NCBI RefSeq assembly: GCF_030296575.1
Contig: NZ_AP027729.1
Coordinates: 2,046,001-2,110,000, forward strand
DNA: 64,000 bases
Reading direction: 5' to 3'
From: Paraoerskovia sediminicola
GTDB taxonomy: Bacteria > Actinomycetota > Actinomycetes > Actinomycetales > Cellulomonadaceae
Positions 20,018 to 31,342 of this stretch are shown here, piece by piece. Numbering within the stretch: position 1 is the first letter of the stretch; each line of letters opens with the position of its first letter. A program made the translations under genes and the position numbers. The notes under the pieces are model-generated. The model had not been told where the DNA came from. It ran no database searches and was given only the letters and a program-made list of their open reading frames with translations.

Positions 20018-20053
20018 GTGAACTGGCGACGAGGCGAGCGGGGTCTGCGATGA
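20018..20053 (+). CDS. Possible 11-residue leader peptide (uORF) of the stress-protein gene
   Basis: A GTG at 20018 lies 6 bases after a TAGGTT -10 element (20006-20011), the spacing seen at other leaderless genes in this window. It opens a 12-codon frame (MNWRRGERGLR then TGA). Its stop overlaps the ATG of the universal stress protein as ATGA. If translated, it would couple translation of the stress protein to a leaderless initiation event. It is Arg-rich and unlikely to act as a protein on its own. Confidence 0.45.
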   Translation: MNWRRGERGLR

Positions 20054-21016
20054 CACGACCGACGACGATCCTGGTGGGGGTCGACGGATCGGCACCGAGC
20101 CTGCACGCGCTCGACTGGGCCGTGGCCCACGCCAAGCGCATCGGCTGGTCGCTGCACGTGGTGTGCAGCTACTCGCTGCCGTCGTTCACCGCAGCCTCCC
20201 GACGGCGGCTACGCAGCCCTCGACGACACCGCGATCCAGGAGGGCGCGCGCGCCGTCCTGGACGAGGCGCGGTCCCGGGCGGACGCCCAGGGCGTCGACG
20301 TCACGTCCACGCTGACCACCGGTGACGCCGCCGGGGTCCTCGTCGAGCTCTCCCGCGACCACGGCCTCGCGGTGGTCGGCACGCGGGGCAGCGGCGGGTT
20401 CGCGGAGCGGCTGCTGGGCACGACCTCGTCGGCGCTGCCGGCGCACGCCTACTGCCCGACCATCGTCGTCCCGCTGCGCTCGTCCGTGGACGAGCCGATG
20501 CCGACCGACGCCGAGAACCTGCCGGCGGTCCGGCCGCTGAACCGGATCGTCGTCGGTGTCGACGGGTCGCCGTGGGCCGAGCGGGCCCTCGGGCTGGGGA
20601 TCACCGTGGCCAAGGCGTGGGGCGCCGAGATCGTCGCCGTGGCCGGGGTGCCGGTGGGGACCGGCGCCGGCCTGCTGGCCTGGCTGCCCGCGGCGATCGA
20701 CCACGAGCAGGTGCTCAACGACATCAGTGCCGGGCTCGACGTGATCGTGGACCGTCACGAGGCGGAGAACCCCGGGCTGAGCATCCGGCGCATCGTGCTG
20801 GACGGCAGCGGTGCGGAGCTGCTCACCGAGTTCTCGCAGGCGTCGGACCTCATCGTGCTCGGCTCGCGTGGCCGTGGCGGGTTCGCCGGCCTGCTGCTCG
20901 GGTCCACGAGCCAGGCGGTGCTGCAGCACGCGGTCTGCCCGGTCATGGTCGTGACCAAGCGCTGCACGGAGAACGCCGAGGCGCTCGAGCAGGGCTCGGC
21001 GGGCTCCGACGACTGA
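20050..21016 (+). CDS. Two-domain universal stress protein (UspA family), one frame break
   Basis: About 322 residues with two tandem Usp domains. Each starts with a strand ending VGVDGS (residues 7-14 and about 174-183) and ends with an ATP-binding G-loop (VGTRGSGGFAERLLGTTSSA; LGSRGRGGFAGLLLGSTSQA). Family members bind ATP and act in stress or dormancy. The frame breaks at CCC 20198-20200. Removing one base gives AASDGGYAALDD; adding two gives the form AAS-x-DGGYAALDD. The ATG overlaps the stop of the upstream leader ORF. Confidence 0.88.
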
Positions 21017-21033
21017 CGTCCGGAAGGATCGGG

Positions 21034-21930
21034 TCAGCTGCGGTTGCGGTAGAGGCGCATCGTGATCGGTGCGAGCACCGCGGTCAGGACGACCGCAGCC
21101 ACCAGCGCCCACGTCACGTCGTCGACGCCGGCGGTCCCCGACATGAGGCCTCGGGCCGCAGTCGTCAGGTGCGACACCGGGTTCACGTCGACGAACCCCT
21201 GCAGGACGTCCGGCATCGTCGTCGGGTCGACGAAGATGTTGGACGCGAACGTCAACGGCATGAGCACCATCATGGACACGCCCATGACGGCGTTGGGGGA
21301 GCGCAGCACGAGCCCGAGGATCGTGAAGATCCAGCTGAGGGCGAAGGCGAAGACGAGGAGCAGCAGCACCGCCAGCACGACCCCCACCACGCCGCCGTCG
21401 GGACGGAAGCCCAGGAGCAGACCGAGGGCGATCGTGACCACCGACGCGATCGTGTAGCGGACGGTGTCGCCCAGGAGCGCCCCGACGATCGGCGCCGGTC
21501 GCCAGATCGGCAAGGAGCGGAACCGGTCGAAGACGCCCTTCGTGATGTCGGTGTTCATCGTGTAGCCCGTGTAGACGGTCGTGAAGAGCACCGTCTGGAC
21601 GAGGATGCCGGGCAGCAGGTACTGCAGGTAGGCCTCGGTGCTGCCCGCCAGCGCCCCGCCGAAGAGGTACGTGAACATCAGCGTGAAGATCACCGGGGTC
21701 ACGGTCACGTCGAACAGCTGCTCAGGGACGTGCTTGATCTTCAGGAGCGCGCGCCACGCGAACGTCAGCGTCGACGAGACGGCGGACGGCCGGTCGGGGC
21801 GACGGTCGAGCGCGATCGCGTCGCGCAGGGCGTGGTCGTCGGGGGTCGCGGTGCCCTCCGGTGCCGGGGCGTCCGCGCGTGCTGTGCGGGCGGTCCGGTC
21901 CGCCTGGTCCGTCTGGTCCGATGCGGTCAT
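21034..21930 (-). CDS. ABC-2 type exporter permease (DrrB-like)
   Basis: 298 residues with six membrane helices after a 50-residue polar, Asp/Thr/Ala-rich N-terminus. Family features are TPVIFTLMFTYLFGGALAGS, LPGILVQTVLFTTVYTGYTM, the intracellular FDRFRSLPIWRPAPIVGA and NPVSHLTTAARGLM. This is the membrane partner of the ATPase encoded just upstream. The start overlaps that stop (ATGA at 21927-21930 on the minus strand), so they form a coupled pair. The exported substrate (drug or lipid) is unknown. Confidence 0.9.
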   Translation of the reverse strand: MTASDQTDQADRTARTARADAPAPEGTATPDDHALRDAIALDRRPDRPSAVSSTLTFAWRALLKIKHVPEQLFDVTVTPVIFTLMFTYLFGGALAGSTEAYLQYLLPGILVQTVLFTTVYTGYTMNTDITKGVFDRFRSLPIWRPAPIVGALLGDTVRYTIASVVTIALGLLLGFRPDGGVVGVVLAVLLLLVFAFALSWIFTILGLVLRSPNAVMGVSMMVLMPLTFASNIFVDPTTMPDVLQGFVDVNPVSHLTTAARGLMSGTAGVDDVTWALVAAVVLTAVLAPITMRLYRNRS

Positions 21931-22976
21931 CAGGCCACCTCCGCCCGGTCGTCGGTTTCGCGGTCGTCGCCGGCCGTCGTCGGGCCGCGGGAGGCCCCGG
22001 CACCCTCGGCATCGTCCGGGGTGTGCCCCGTCAGGGTCAGGAAGACCTCGTCGAGGCTCGGTTGGCCGAGGGAGAACTCGGGGACGGTGATGCCGGCGTC
22101 GGCCAGTGCGGGGAGGAGCTGCGCGACGGAGTGCTCCGAGCCTTCCGGGACGCGCGCGCTGAGCCCGTACGGGTCGGCGGCGGCCGTCGCATCGGCTCCG
22201 AGCACCCGGCCGACGATGCCGATCGCCTCGGCCCGGCGCGCGGTGTCCGCGACCCGCAGCTCGACCGCGCCCCGCCCGACGGACCGCTTGAGGTCGGCCG
22301 CGGTGCCCTCAGCGATGACCTTCCCGTGGTCGATCACGGCGATACGGTCGGCGAGCTGGTCGGCCTCCTCGAGGTACTGGGTCGTCAGCAGCACCGTCGC
22401 GCCGTCGGCGACGAGGACCCGCACGATGTCCCACACCTGGTTGCGCGAGCGGGGGTCGAGGCCGGTCGTCGGTTCGTCGAGGAACAGCACCTCGGGGCTC
22501 ATCACGAGGCTCGCCGCGAGGTCGATGCGGCGCCGCATGCCGCCCGAGTACGTCTTGACCTGCCGCCCGCCCGCGTCCTCGAGGCCGAACGCGCCGAGGA
22601 GGTCGAGGCAGCGGCGTCGGGCCCGGGCACCCTTGAACCCGTACAGCCGGGCGAGCATCACCAGGTTCTCGAGGCCCGTCAGGTCCTCGTCGACCGAGGC
22701 GTACTGACCGGTGAGGCCGACGCAGGTGCGGACGGCGTCCGCGTCCTGGACCACGTCGTGACCGAGCACGCGCGCGGTCCCGGCATCGGGTCGCAGTAGG
22801 GTCGCGAGCATCCGGACGGCGGTCGTCTTGCCGGCACCGTTGGGCCCGAGGACCGAGTAGACCGCGCCGCGGGGCACGTCGAGATCGATGCCGTCGACCG
22901 CCCGGGTGACGGACCTGCGGCTCTTGAAGTGCTTGACCAGTCCTCTGGCCTCGACGGCCAGCTCCGACTGCGGCAT
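21930..22976 (-). CDS. ABC exporter ATPase (DrrA-like)
   Basis: 348 residues from ATG 22976, which has GAGGAG 8 bases upstream. An alternative ATG at 23027 ([15 protein letters not shown]) also has a good ribosome site (GAGGTGG). Motifs are Walker [10 protein letters not shown], signature [10 protein letters not shown], Walker [12 protein letters not shown] and the switch His region. The C-terminal 90 residues are the DrrA-type extension ([21 protein letters not shown]). It powers the neighbouring DrrB-like permease. Confidence 0.92.
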   Translation of the reverse strand: MPQSELAVEARGLVKHFKSRRSVTRAVDGIDLDVPRGAVYSVLGPNGAGKTTAVRMLATLLRPDAGTARVLGHDVVQDADAVRTCVGLTGQYASVDEDLTGLENLVMLARLYGFKGARARRRCLDLLGAFGLEDAGGRQVKTYSGGMRRRIDLAASLVMSPEVLFLDEPTTGLDPRSRNQVWDIVRVLVADGATVLLTTQYLEEADQLADRIAVIDHGKVIAEGTAADLKRSVGRGAVELRVADTARRAEAIGIVGRVLGADATAAADPYGLSARVPEGSEHSVAQLLPALADAGITVPEFSLGQPSLDEVFLTLTGHTPDDAEGAGASRGPTTAGDDRETDDRAEVA

Positions 22977-23174
22977 CGGTGTGCTCCTCGCTCGGCGGGA
23001 GGCCATCTTCTCCCGGACCACCGACATCGGTCCACCTCGTTTCCCGAGCCCGGGCCTCGTCGCGGTGTGCGGGGACGTTTCCGTGCGCGTGTCCTGCGGG
23101 CGGCTCCCGATGTGCCGTGCGTAGGCTCCTCGGACCCGCCGCGACCGCGGCGCTCGACATTCCCGGGAGGCCCC

Positions 23175-24740
23175 TTGTCCTCGATCGTCACCGTGCTGCA
23201 CGACGCGCGGATCCCCGGCCGCCCCGAGCCGGTCGACGTGCTCGTGCTCGACGACGGGACGGTCGAGGTCGGCCCGAGCCGGTCGTGGCCGGAGCCCGGT
23301 GCCGCCGGGTCACCGATCGTCGTCGACGTCGAAGGCCGCTGGGTGGTGCCGGGGCTGTGGGACGAGCACGTGCACATGCTGCAGTGGTCGCTGGCCAGGG
23401 CGCGCGTCGACCTGTCGGCGACCCGGAGCGCCGCCGAGGCGGTGCAGGTCGTCGCGGACCACCTGGCCGTGCTCCCGGACACCGAGACGGCGCCGCGGGT
23501 GGTAGGTGACGTCGTCGTCGGCTTCGGCTTCCGTGACGCGATGTGGCCGGACCTGCCGACCCGTGCGGCGCTCGACGCCGTGGCGGGCGACGTGGCGGTG
23601 GTCCTGGTCGGCGGTGACTGCCACTGCGGGTGGGTCTCCAGCGCGGCCGCGCAGGTCCTGGGCGCCGAGGTCGACGCGTCGGGCATCCTCCGGGAGGAGG
23701 AGTGGTTCGAGGTGTCCCGCCGGCTCGACCGTCAGGCGGAGTCCGAGCTCGACGGCCTCGTGGTCGTGGCGGGCACGTTCGCGGCGGCCAGGGGCGTCGT
23801 GGGGATCGTCGACCTGGAGATGGCCGACAACGTGCGCGCGTGGCAGCGGCGCGTCGCCGCGGGCGCCACGTCGCTCCAGGTCGAGGTCGGGGTGTACGCG
23901 GACCGGCTGGAGGAGTGGATCGCAGCCGGGCGTCGTTCGGGGGACGTCGTCCCGGACACCGGCGACCTGGTCCGGATCGGCCCGCTCAAGGTGATGTCCG
24001 ACGGTTCGCTGAACACCCGCACGGCGTTCTGCTGTGCCCCCTACGCGGCGGGTCCCGACGGAGAGGCAGACGCTGCAGGAGCCGAGGCAGCAGACCTCGC
24101 CGCGCCGGCGACGGAGGCTCACGAGGACCGCGGTGCGCTGGACGTCGAGCCCGAGGAGCTGCGTGACCTCCTGCTGCGTGCGACGGGCGCAGGGATCGAG
24201 ACGACGGTCCACGCGATCGGGGACGCCGCGGTGGGCCTGGTCCTCGACACGTACGCCGAGCTGGGGATCGGCGGCCGCATGGAGCACGCACAGCTCGTCG
24301 CGCGGCAGGATCTGCCCAGGTTCGCCGAGCTCGGCGTCGTCGCGAGCGTCCAGCCGGAGCACGCGATGGACGACCGGGACGTCGTCGACCGCTACTGGGC
24401 GGGCACGTCGGCGATCCCGTACCCCCTCGCGTCGCTCGTCGAGGCGGGGGCGACCGTGCGCCTGGGGTCCGACGCGCCCGTGGCGACCCTGGACCCGTGG
24501 GCGGCGATGGCGGCGGCGGTGCACCGCGCGCGTGACGGGCGGGAGGCGTGGCGTCCCGAGGAGCGCATCGACGTGCGGACGGCCCTCGCCGCGCACGCCC
24601 GCGGCCGCGACGAGGTGCGGACCGGGGACGTCGCGGACCTGGTGGTCGTCGACCGGGACCCGTTCGGCCCGGACGAGCCGCTGCGCGACATGCCGGTGTG
24701 GGCGACGATGGTCGGCGGCCGCTGGACGTTCCGCGCCTGA
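23175..24740 (+). CDS. YtcJ-like amidohydrolase (Amidohydrolase_3)
   Basis: 521 residues, metal-dependent hydrolase of the amidohydrolase superfamily. Metal-site motifs are DEHVHM (about 62-67), [18 protein letters not shown] and [16 protein letters not shown]. An Ala/Glu-rich insert (about residues 296-318) follows [16 protein letters not shown] and is not part of the core fold. The start is taken as TTG 23175 because GGGAGG lies 5 bases upstream and similarity begins at [19 protein letters not shown] at about 23120 could be its -10 element. The substrate is not predictable. Confidence 0.88.
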   Translation: MSSIVTVLHDARIPGRPEPVDVLVLDDGTVEVGPSRSWPEPGAAGSPIVVDVEGRWVVPGLWDEHVHMLQWSLARARVDLSATRSAAEAVQVVADHLAVLPDTETAPRVVGDVVVGFGFRDAMWPDLPTRAALDAVAGDVAVVLVGGDCHCGWVSSAAAQVLGAEVDASGILREEEWFEVSRRLDRQAESELDGLVVVAGTFAAARGVVGIVDLEMADNVRAWQRRVAAGATSLQVEVGVYADRLEEWIAAGRRSGDVVPDTGDLVRIGPLKVMSDGSLNTRTAFCCAPYAAGPDGEADAAGAEAADLAAPATEAHEDRGALDVEPEELRDLLLRATGAGIETTVHAIGDAAVGLVLDTYAELGIGGRMEHAQLVARQDLPRFAELGVVASVQPEHAMDDRDVVDRYWAGTSAIPYPLASLVEAGATVRLGSDAPVATLDPWAAMAAAVHRARDGREAWRPEERIDVRTALAAHARGRDEVRTGDVADLVVVDRDPFGPDEPLRDMPVWATMVGGRWTFRA

Positions 24741-24789
24741 GCCGGCGCGACGTCGTCCGACACCCGGCAACTCCACCAGCCCGGCCCGG

Positions 24790-24822
24790 CCCGGCCCCGC
24801 CCAGCCCCAGGGCGGGGCCGGG
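24790..24822. terminator. Bidirectional hairpin between convergent genes
   Basis: A 12-bp perfect stem CCCGGCCCCGCC (24790-24801) with its complement at 24811-24822 and a 9-base loop. It lies between the convergent amidohydrolase and aminotransferase genes and could end both transcripts. Confidence 0.65.
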
Positions 24823-24839
24823 GTGCTCGGGCGACGTCC

Positions 24840-26126
24840 TCAGGCGGGGAGGGAACCGGTGGCGGCCTCGGCCGCGGCGAGCAGGACGCACGTCGCGACG
24901 CCGTCCATGGCGACCTCGATCTCCGACAGCGGCGGCAGCGTCGGGGCGAGCCGGATGTTCTCGTCGGCCGGGTCGTTCCCGTAGGGGAACGTGGCGCCGG
25001 CCGGCGTCAGCGCGATGCCTGCCTCCTTGGCGAGCGAGATCACGCGCGAGGCGGTGCCGGGCACCACGTCGAGGCTGACGAAGTACCCGCCCTTGGGCTC
25101 GGTCCAGCGGGCCACGCCGTGCTCGCCGAGCCGGTCGCGGAGGATCGACACGACGGCGTCGAACTTCGGCGCGATGACCTCGCGGTGGCGGCGCATGTGG
25201 CTGCGCACGCCCTCGGCGTCGCCGAAGAACCGCGCGTGGCGCAGCTGGTTCACCTTGTCCGGCCCGATCGACTGGAACGCGAGGTGCTTCTTGTACCAGG
25301 TGATGTTCGCGGGGGACGACGCCATGAACGACACCCCGGAGCCCGGGAACGTGATCTTGGAGGTCGACGCGTACATCACGACGCGGTCCGGGTTCCCGGC
25401 GGCCTCGGCCAGGCCGATCGCGTCGGCGCTGTGCACCTCGTCGTCGGTCAGGTGGTGGACGGCGTAGGCGTTGTCCCACAGGATCCGGAAGTCGGGCGCC
25501 GCGGTCGGCATGGAGACGAGGCGGCGGGCGACCTCGGTGGAGACGACGGAGCCGTCGGGGTTCGCGTAGGTCGGCACGACCCAGAGGCCCTTGATCGACG
25601 GGTCGTCGGCCACGAGCGCTGCGACGGCGTCGGGGTCGGGGCCGTCGTCCGTCATGGGGACGGTGACCATCTCGATGCCGAGCGCCTCGCACACGGCGAA
25701 GTGGCGGTCGTACCCGGGGACGGGGCAGACGAACTTGACCTTCTCCTCCTGGCCCCACGGGCGGGTGGAGCCGGGGACGCCGAAGAGCGTCGCGAACGTG
25801 AGGGTGTCGTGCATCAGGGTCAGGGACGCGTTGCCGCCGGCGATGAGCTGCGCCACGGGGACGTCGAGCAGCTCCGCGAAGATGCGCCGCAGCTCGACCA
25901 GACCGTCGAGGCCCCCGTAGTTGCGGACGTCCGTGCCGGCCTCGCTCGCGACCGTGCCGGCGCCCGGGAGGTTCAGCAGGCCGTCCGAGAGGTCGAGCTG
26001 CTCGGCCGAGGGCTTGCCGCGCGTCAGGTCGAGGGACAGCCCGCGCGCCTTCAGGTCGGCGTACGCCTGCTGCTGGGCGGCGAGGACGCCGGGTGCGGCG
26101 TCGGGTGCGAGAGCGAGGGTCGTCAT
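24840..26126 (-). CDS. Aspartate aminotransferase, subgroup Ic type
   Basis: 428 residues, PLP-dependent fold type I. It matches the actinobacterial type Ic aspartate aminotransferase family (related to Corynebacterium AspT). Markers are LDLTRGKPSAEQLDLSDGLL, RNYGGLDGLVELR, PGYDRHFAVCEALGIEM, WVVPTYANPDGSV, WDNAYAVHHL and the PLP lysine in MYASTSKITFPGSGVSF. It likely makes aspartate from oxaloacetate and glutamate. ATG 26126 is 7 bases from a TAGACT -10 element (26134-26139, minus strand), indicating a leaderless mRNA. Confidence 0.88.
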   Translation of the reverse strand: MTTLALAPDAAPGVLAAQQQAYADLKARGLSLDLTRGKPSAEQLDLSDGLLNLPGAGTVASEAGTDVRNYGGLDGLVELRRIFAELLDVPVAQLIAGGNASLTLMHDTLTFATLFGVPGSTRPWGQEEKVKFVCPVPGYDRHFAVCEALGIEMVTVPMTDDGPDPDAVAALVADDPSIKGLWVVPTYANPDGSVVSTEVARRLVSMPTAAPDFRILWDNAYAVHHLTDDEVHSADAIGLAEAAGNPDRVVMYASTSKITFPGSGVSFMASSPANITWYKKHLAFQSIGPDKVNQLRHARFFGDAEGVRSHMRRHREVIAPKFDAVVSILRDRLGEHGVARWTEPKGGYFVSLDVVPGTASRVISLAKEAGIALTPAGATFPYGNDPADENIRLAPTLPPLSEIEVAMDGVATCVLLAAAEAATGSLPA

Positions 26127-26266
26127 GCGTCCGAGTCTAGGACCGCAGCGCGTGCGGGCCAGTGTGCGGGACGAGCGTCCCGCCCTGTGGACGCTCGATG
26201 CTGGGCCGGCCGGCCCGAGGGTCCGGCCCGAGGGTCCGGTGCCGGCGACCGGAACTCGTGGGCGTG

Positions 26267-26295
26267 TTGTCATCGACAGTCTTTCGATATATCGT
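26267..26295 (+). promoter_or_regulatory. Promoter of the padR gene with an overlapping palindrome
   Basis: TTGTCA (26267-26272), a 17-base spacer and TATCGT (26290-26295) form one of the best promoters in the window. The perfect palindrome CGATATATCG (26285-26294) overlaps the -10 element, and a further TATCGAT follows at 26311-26317. PadR regulators often repress their own gene through AT-rich palindromes of this kind, so self-regulation is likely. Confidence 0.55.
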
Positions 26296-26353
26296 TGACG
26301 TATCGATGGGGCGTCACACAGGGCGCCCGTCGACGACGAAGGAGAGAACGACC

Positions 26354-27126
26354 ATGAAGCAGGACTACGGACGCGGCGCAGGCCGCGACATGTACGCACA
26401 GATCGACTTCGACCAGCGCGGCTCCGGCGACGCATGGGGAGATGCCTGGGGAGACGCCGGTCCCGCCGGGCCGGGCGGACCTCGGCGCGGCGGTCGCCGG
26501 GGTCCTGAGGGCCGGGCGCGCCGCGGCGGGTTCCCCGGTGGCCCGGGCGGGCCTGGGGACAGTGGCCCGCGCGGTCACGGGCCGCGCGGCGGTCACGGCG
26601 GCCCCGGAGGCCGGGGACGCGGCGGGCGCCGGGGCTCGCGTGGCGACGTCCGCGGCGCCGTCCTGACCCTCCTGGCCGAGCAGCCCATGCACGGCTACCA
26701 GCTCATCCAGGAGATCGCGGAGCGCAGCGGGGGCTCTGGGAGCCGAGCCCCGGCGCCGTCTACCCGGCGCTGAGCCTCCTCGAGGACGAGGGCCTCGTCA
26801 CCATCACGGCCGAGGGCGGGCGCAAGCTGGCCCACCTGACCGATGCCGGCCGTGCTCACGTCGAGGAGCGCGCCGAGGAGATCGGTGACCCGTTCGACCG
26901 TTCCGGTGGCGGACGACACGGCGGGCGCGGTCCGCGGGAGGCCCGTGACCTCCGCGACAAGGTGGGGGAGGTGGCCGCTGCCGTCGTGCAGATCGCGAAG
27001 ACCGGCTCGCCCAGCCAGGTGGCGGTCGCCGGCGAGCTGCTGGAGAAGGCCCGTCAGGACCTGTACCTGGTTCTGGCACAGCCGGCCGAACGGGACGCCG
27101 AGACGCGCGACGGCGACGCCGAGTAG
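26354..27126 (+). CDS. PadR-family regulator with Gly/Arg-rich N-terminus, one frameshift
   Basis: About 257 residues. The first 100 are low-complexity Gly/Arg/Pro (RGG-like) sequence, followed by the PadR winged helix (RGAVLTLLAEQPMHGYQLIQEI, then LWEPSPGAVYPALSLLEDEGLV and GRKLAHLTDAGR) and a C-terminal helical dimerisation region. The frame breaks at the G5 run 26729-26733; one added G gives SGGLWEPSPGAVYP. ATG 26354 has AGGAGA upstream. The Gly/Arg stretch is common in this family in actinobacteria; its role is unclear. The target may be a transporter or itself. Confidence 0.88.
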
Positions 27127-27129
27127 CGG

Positions 27130-27743
27130 TCAGTCGTCCTCGATCACCCGCGCGAGCCTGCGCAGCCCGACGCGCATCATCACGCGGAGCAGCACCCCGA
27201 GCGGCGGTCGGGTCCACGCCGCCGGGAGCGGGCCCGCGAGATGCACGGACTCCCACCACGTCACCACGCAGCGGTCGGAGCCCGTCGGGGTGACCTCGAA
27301 CCCAGCGACCCCGAGCAGGATCGGACCGGTCTTGCGGATCATGACGGTGCGGGTCTCCCGCCCCGTCGCCGGTTCCCTGTCGCGCGACGCGGTCCCGGCA
27401 CTGCCGGCGGGAGTTCCGGTGCGAGCGTCGGACGGCGGAGCTCCCCCGCCCGGACCGTCACCATCCGGTCCACGAACCCCGGGGCGCCCCGGGTCGCCCA
27501 CGGTCCTGAGACCATCGTGAAGGTCTCGCCCTCCGGACCGCCGCCGGGGCGGGGCGCGGTGCGGGACGTCGTCGTCCACCGGTGCGACCCCGACTCCGCC
27601 CTGGTGAGGGGGATCCACCGTGGGTGCGTCCGCCAGTCCGCAACCCAGGAGAAGGCGACGTCCGCCGGGACGTCGAGCTCGCGGCGTTCCGTCACGGCGC
27701 GGAGGGGCTCGTCCCGCGTGCCCTCTCGCCTGTCCTCGTCCAT
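27130..27743 (-). CDS. SRPBCC (polyketide cyclase-like) protein, one frameshift
   Basis: About 204 residues with the START-like hydrophobic-pocket fold: LDVPADVAFSWVADWRTHPRWIPLT near the start, MVSGPWATRGAPGFVDRM in the middle, and VTWWESVHLAGPLPAAW before the long C-terminal helix. The frame breaks at the C5 run 27443-27447 (plus strand); one added base joins VTVRAGG to APPSDARTG. The ATG at 27743 is 9 bases inside an alternative GTG at 27752 that overlaps the upstream stop (GTGA). Ligand unknown. It is convergent with padR, 3 bases apart. Confidence 0.78.
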
Positions 27744-27748
27744 GTCGC

Positions 27749-28852
27749 TCACCGAGGTGGCGCCCACGTCGTCGGGCCGGTCCGAGCGGTGCCGTCGCCC
27801 TCCGGGGCCGTTCCGTCGGGCGGCACAGGGCTCGGAGCCCGGGTCGGAGCCGGGGTGCCCGGTGCCGAGGTGCTCGGTGCTGCGGGGCCGGGCGCGCTCG
27901 GGTTGGGACGGCGCACGTCCTTCGCTGCTGGGGCCTGCGGGGCTGTGCCGTTCGGGACCGGACCTCCTGACGCCTCGCGCCCGTCCCTCCGGGACGGTTC
28001 CGGCTGCGCGGGCTGATCGTCCGCGCGGCGCCGACGCAGGCCCCGTCGCCGAGGAGCCGGACGCGTCTCGACGAGCCGCGGACCCTCCGTGGAGGACTCC
28101 ACCTCGACCACCTCCAGGACCCGGCCGAACACCTGCGGTGGCGGGCCGAACGCCGCCTGCGTCTGCTTGATCACCCCGCGACCGAGGGCCCGACCGCCGA
28201 GGAACCCGACGGCCGCGCCGATGCCGAAGGGGACGACCCGGCCGAGCGCCATGCCACCCTGCTTGGCGAGCTGCGTCTTGACGAAGCGGTGCGAGAGGGC
28301 ACGGTTCACCTGGCGCAGGGTCCCCTGCGGCATCCGCGTGAGGAGCACCTTGCCCCACGCCATCGGGGAGCCGCCCGCGGCCCGCTCGACGTCGCGCGCA
28401 CCCCGGTCCCCGAGGACCGAGACGAGCAGGAGCGCACGCCGTCGCTCGACGTCCTCCACGGCGATGCCGTGCACCTCGGCGACAGCGAGGGCGAACGCCG
28501 CCGCGCTCGCGAAGAAGGTGGCGATGTCGCTCGACGTGAGCACGATCCCCGCGGTCGTCCCGACCGCGGGGACCGCCGCGGCGACACCTACCGCCCCGCC
28601 GGTGGCGGACACGACCGTGAGGAACTCGCGCTCGAGGATCTGCACGACCTGCGCCGGGGAGGCCCCCGGATTGCGTCGCCGCACGGAGTCGACATGAGCA
28701 CGGACGGCCGCCGACGGGATCATCACGGCCTGCGCCAGCGCGGCGTCGAGGACCGGGGTCCTGCGGCCGGGCGGGAGCGTGCCGTCGTCGGGATCGACCG
28801 GCGGCAGCTCGTGCGGGGTCAGCTCACCCTTCTTCGCGCGACGTGAGGGCAT
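27749..28852 (-). CDS. Conserved membrane-associated protein, possibly EcsC-like
   Basis: 367 residues. The N-terminal 220 contain Gly/Ala-rich hydrophobic helices (GGAVGVAAAVPAVGTTAGIVL; VVPFGIGAAVGFLGGRALG) and a motif SDIATFFASAAAFALAVAEVHGI, reminiscent of EcsC-type proteins. I am not certain of the family. The last 110 residues are a disordered Pro/Ala/Arg-rich tail. The gene is transcribed with the SRPBCC gene, whose possible GTG start overlaps its stop. The function is unknown. Confidence 0.6.
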   Translation of the reverse strand: MPSRRAKKGELTPHELPPVDPDDGTLPPGRRTPVLDAALAQAVMIPSAAVRAHVDSVRRRNPGASPAQVVQILEREFLTVVSATGGAVGVAAAVPAVGTTAGIVLTSSDIATFFASAAAFALAVAEVHGIAVEDVERRRALLLVSVLGDRGARDVERAAGGSPMAWGKVLLTRMPQGTLRQVNRALSHRFVKTQLAKQGGMALGRVVPFGIGAAVGFLGGRALGRGVIKQTQAAFGPPPQVFGRVLEVVEVESSTEGPRLVETRPAPRRRGLRRRRADDQPAQPEPSRRDGREASGGPVPNGTAPQAPAAKDVRRPNPSAPGPAAPSTSAPGTPAPTRAPSPVPPDGTAPEGDGTARTGPTTWAPPR

Positions 28853-28937
28853 TCTCGGCCTTCCGGGTCGTGTGTCCGGCGTGCGGTGGCGCCGGAGCAG
28901 GCGGGTTCGTTCGCGGGTACGTGCGACGGGCGGCGGG

Positions 28938-29716
28938 TCAGTCCTCGGCCGCGCCCGAGTCGACGAACGACAGGTCGACCTTCGCGCCGGCCTTGAGCGT
29001 GTTGCCCACGGTGCAGGTCTTGTCGATGGCGCGCTCCGCGACGGTCAGCAGGCGCTCGCGGGCGGCCTCGTCGAGGGACGACAGATCGACCTCGAAGCGC
29101 TCGCTCAACGTCGGGTAGCGGTCGTCGTCGAGGTCCTTGGTCCCGTCGACGCGGATCGTCGCCGTGTAGTCGTCCCCGAGCCGGCGCGCGAACGTCACGT
29201 CGCTCGACATCCCCGCGCACGCCGCGAGCGCGAGCTTCAGCAGCTCCCCGGGGGTGAAGACGGCACCCTCGCTCGCCGGCCCGATCTCCACGGACGCGCC
29301 GCGCTCGGAGTGCCCGCGGTAGGTGCGCCCGCCCGTCCGCTCGACCCACAGCGCGTCGGTCGGCGCAGCGGAGGAGGGGGTGATCTCCTCGTCGGAGTCG
29401 GAGTCGGAGTCGGAGTCGTCGTCGTCAGCCTGGTCGCTGTCAGCCTGGTCGCTGTCCGCCTGGTCCTCGTCCGCCTGGTCGCCCTTGCCGGACTCTTCGC
29501 CCTCGCTGGATTCGGCAGATTCGGCGGATTCTTCAGGGCCGTCGTGCGGAGGTCCGTCGTAGGCCGACGAGTCGGCCGCGTGGTCGTCGACCGCGGCGTC
29601 GGGGTCGCGTCGGGTCACGACCGGTGCGTCGTCGGCGGTGATCGCCGGGTCGCCGGGGAGGCCGGGGTCCCGGAGGTCTCGATGGGGTCGGTCGGTGCTG
29701 AGGTCTCGTCCGTCAT
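28938..29716 (-). CDS. OsmC-family hydroperoxide reductase with acidic N-terminal extension, one frameshift
   Basis: The last 140 residues form an OsmC/Ohr domain with the two active-site cysteines ([20 protein letters not shown]), which reduces organic hydroperoxides. The first 115 residues are an unusual Asp/Ser/Glu/Ala-rich extension with (DQADS)n and (SD)n repeats, absent from typical 140-residue members. Frame repair at G4 29655-29658 (plus strand) leads to ATG 29716 ([16 protein letters not shown]), which has GGAAGGA 7 bases upstream. That supports this start over others in the raw frame. Confidence 0.85.
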
Positions 29717-29842
29717 GGCTGGATCCTTCCATCTGCCCGTGCCGTCTGTGCGTGCCGGTCGGCGCATCCGTCGTGTCGGTGGCGCCGGACGGGCCCCGCC
29801 CGTACGGGTCCACTGTCGGTCTGTCTGTCTAGACTCGCCAAC

Positions 29843-31215
<1,373 letters not shown>

Positions 31216-31269
31216 GCCGGTAGTCTTGTCGCGGCTCGCGTGCGGGTCACGCGGCGCCGGCAGGCGCAC

Positions 31270-31342
31270 GCGCCTGTAGCTCAGGGGATAGAGCACCGCT
31301 CTCCTAAAGCGGGTGTCGCCGGTTCGAATCCGGCCAGGCGCA
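31270..31342 (+). tRNA. tRNA-Arg (anticodon CCT)
   Basis: A 73-base cloverleaf. The acceptor stem GCGCCTG pairs with CAGGCGC and the discriminator is A. The D-arm is TAGCTCAGGGGATAGAGCA, the anticodon loop CTCCTAA, and the T-arm GCCGGTTCGAATCCGGC. CCA is not encoded. A TAGTCT at 31221-31226 could be its -10 element. Confidence 0.97.
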
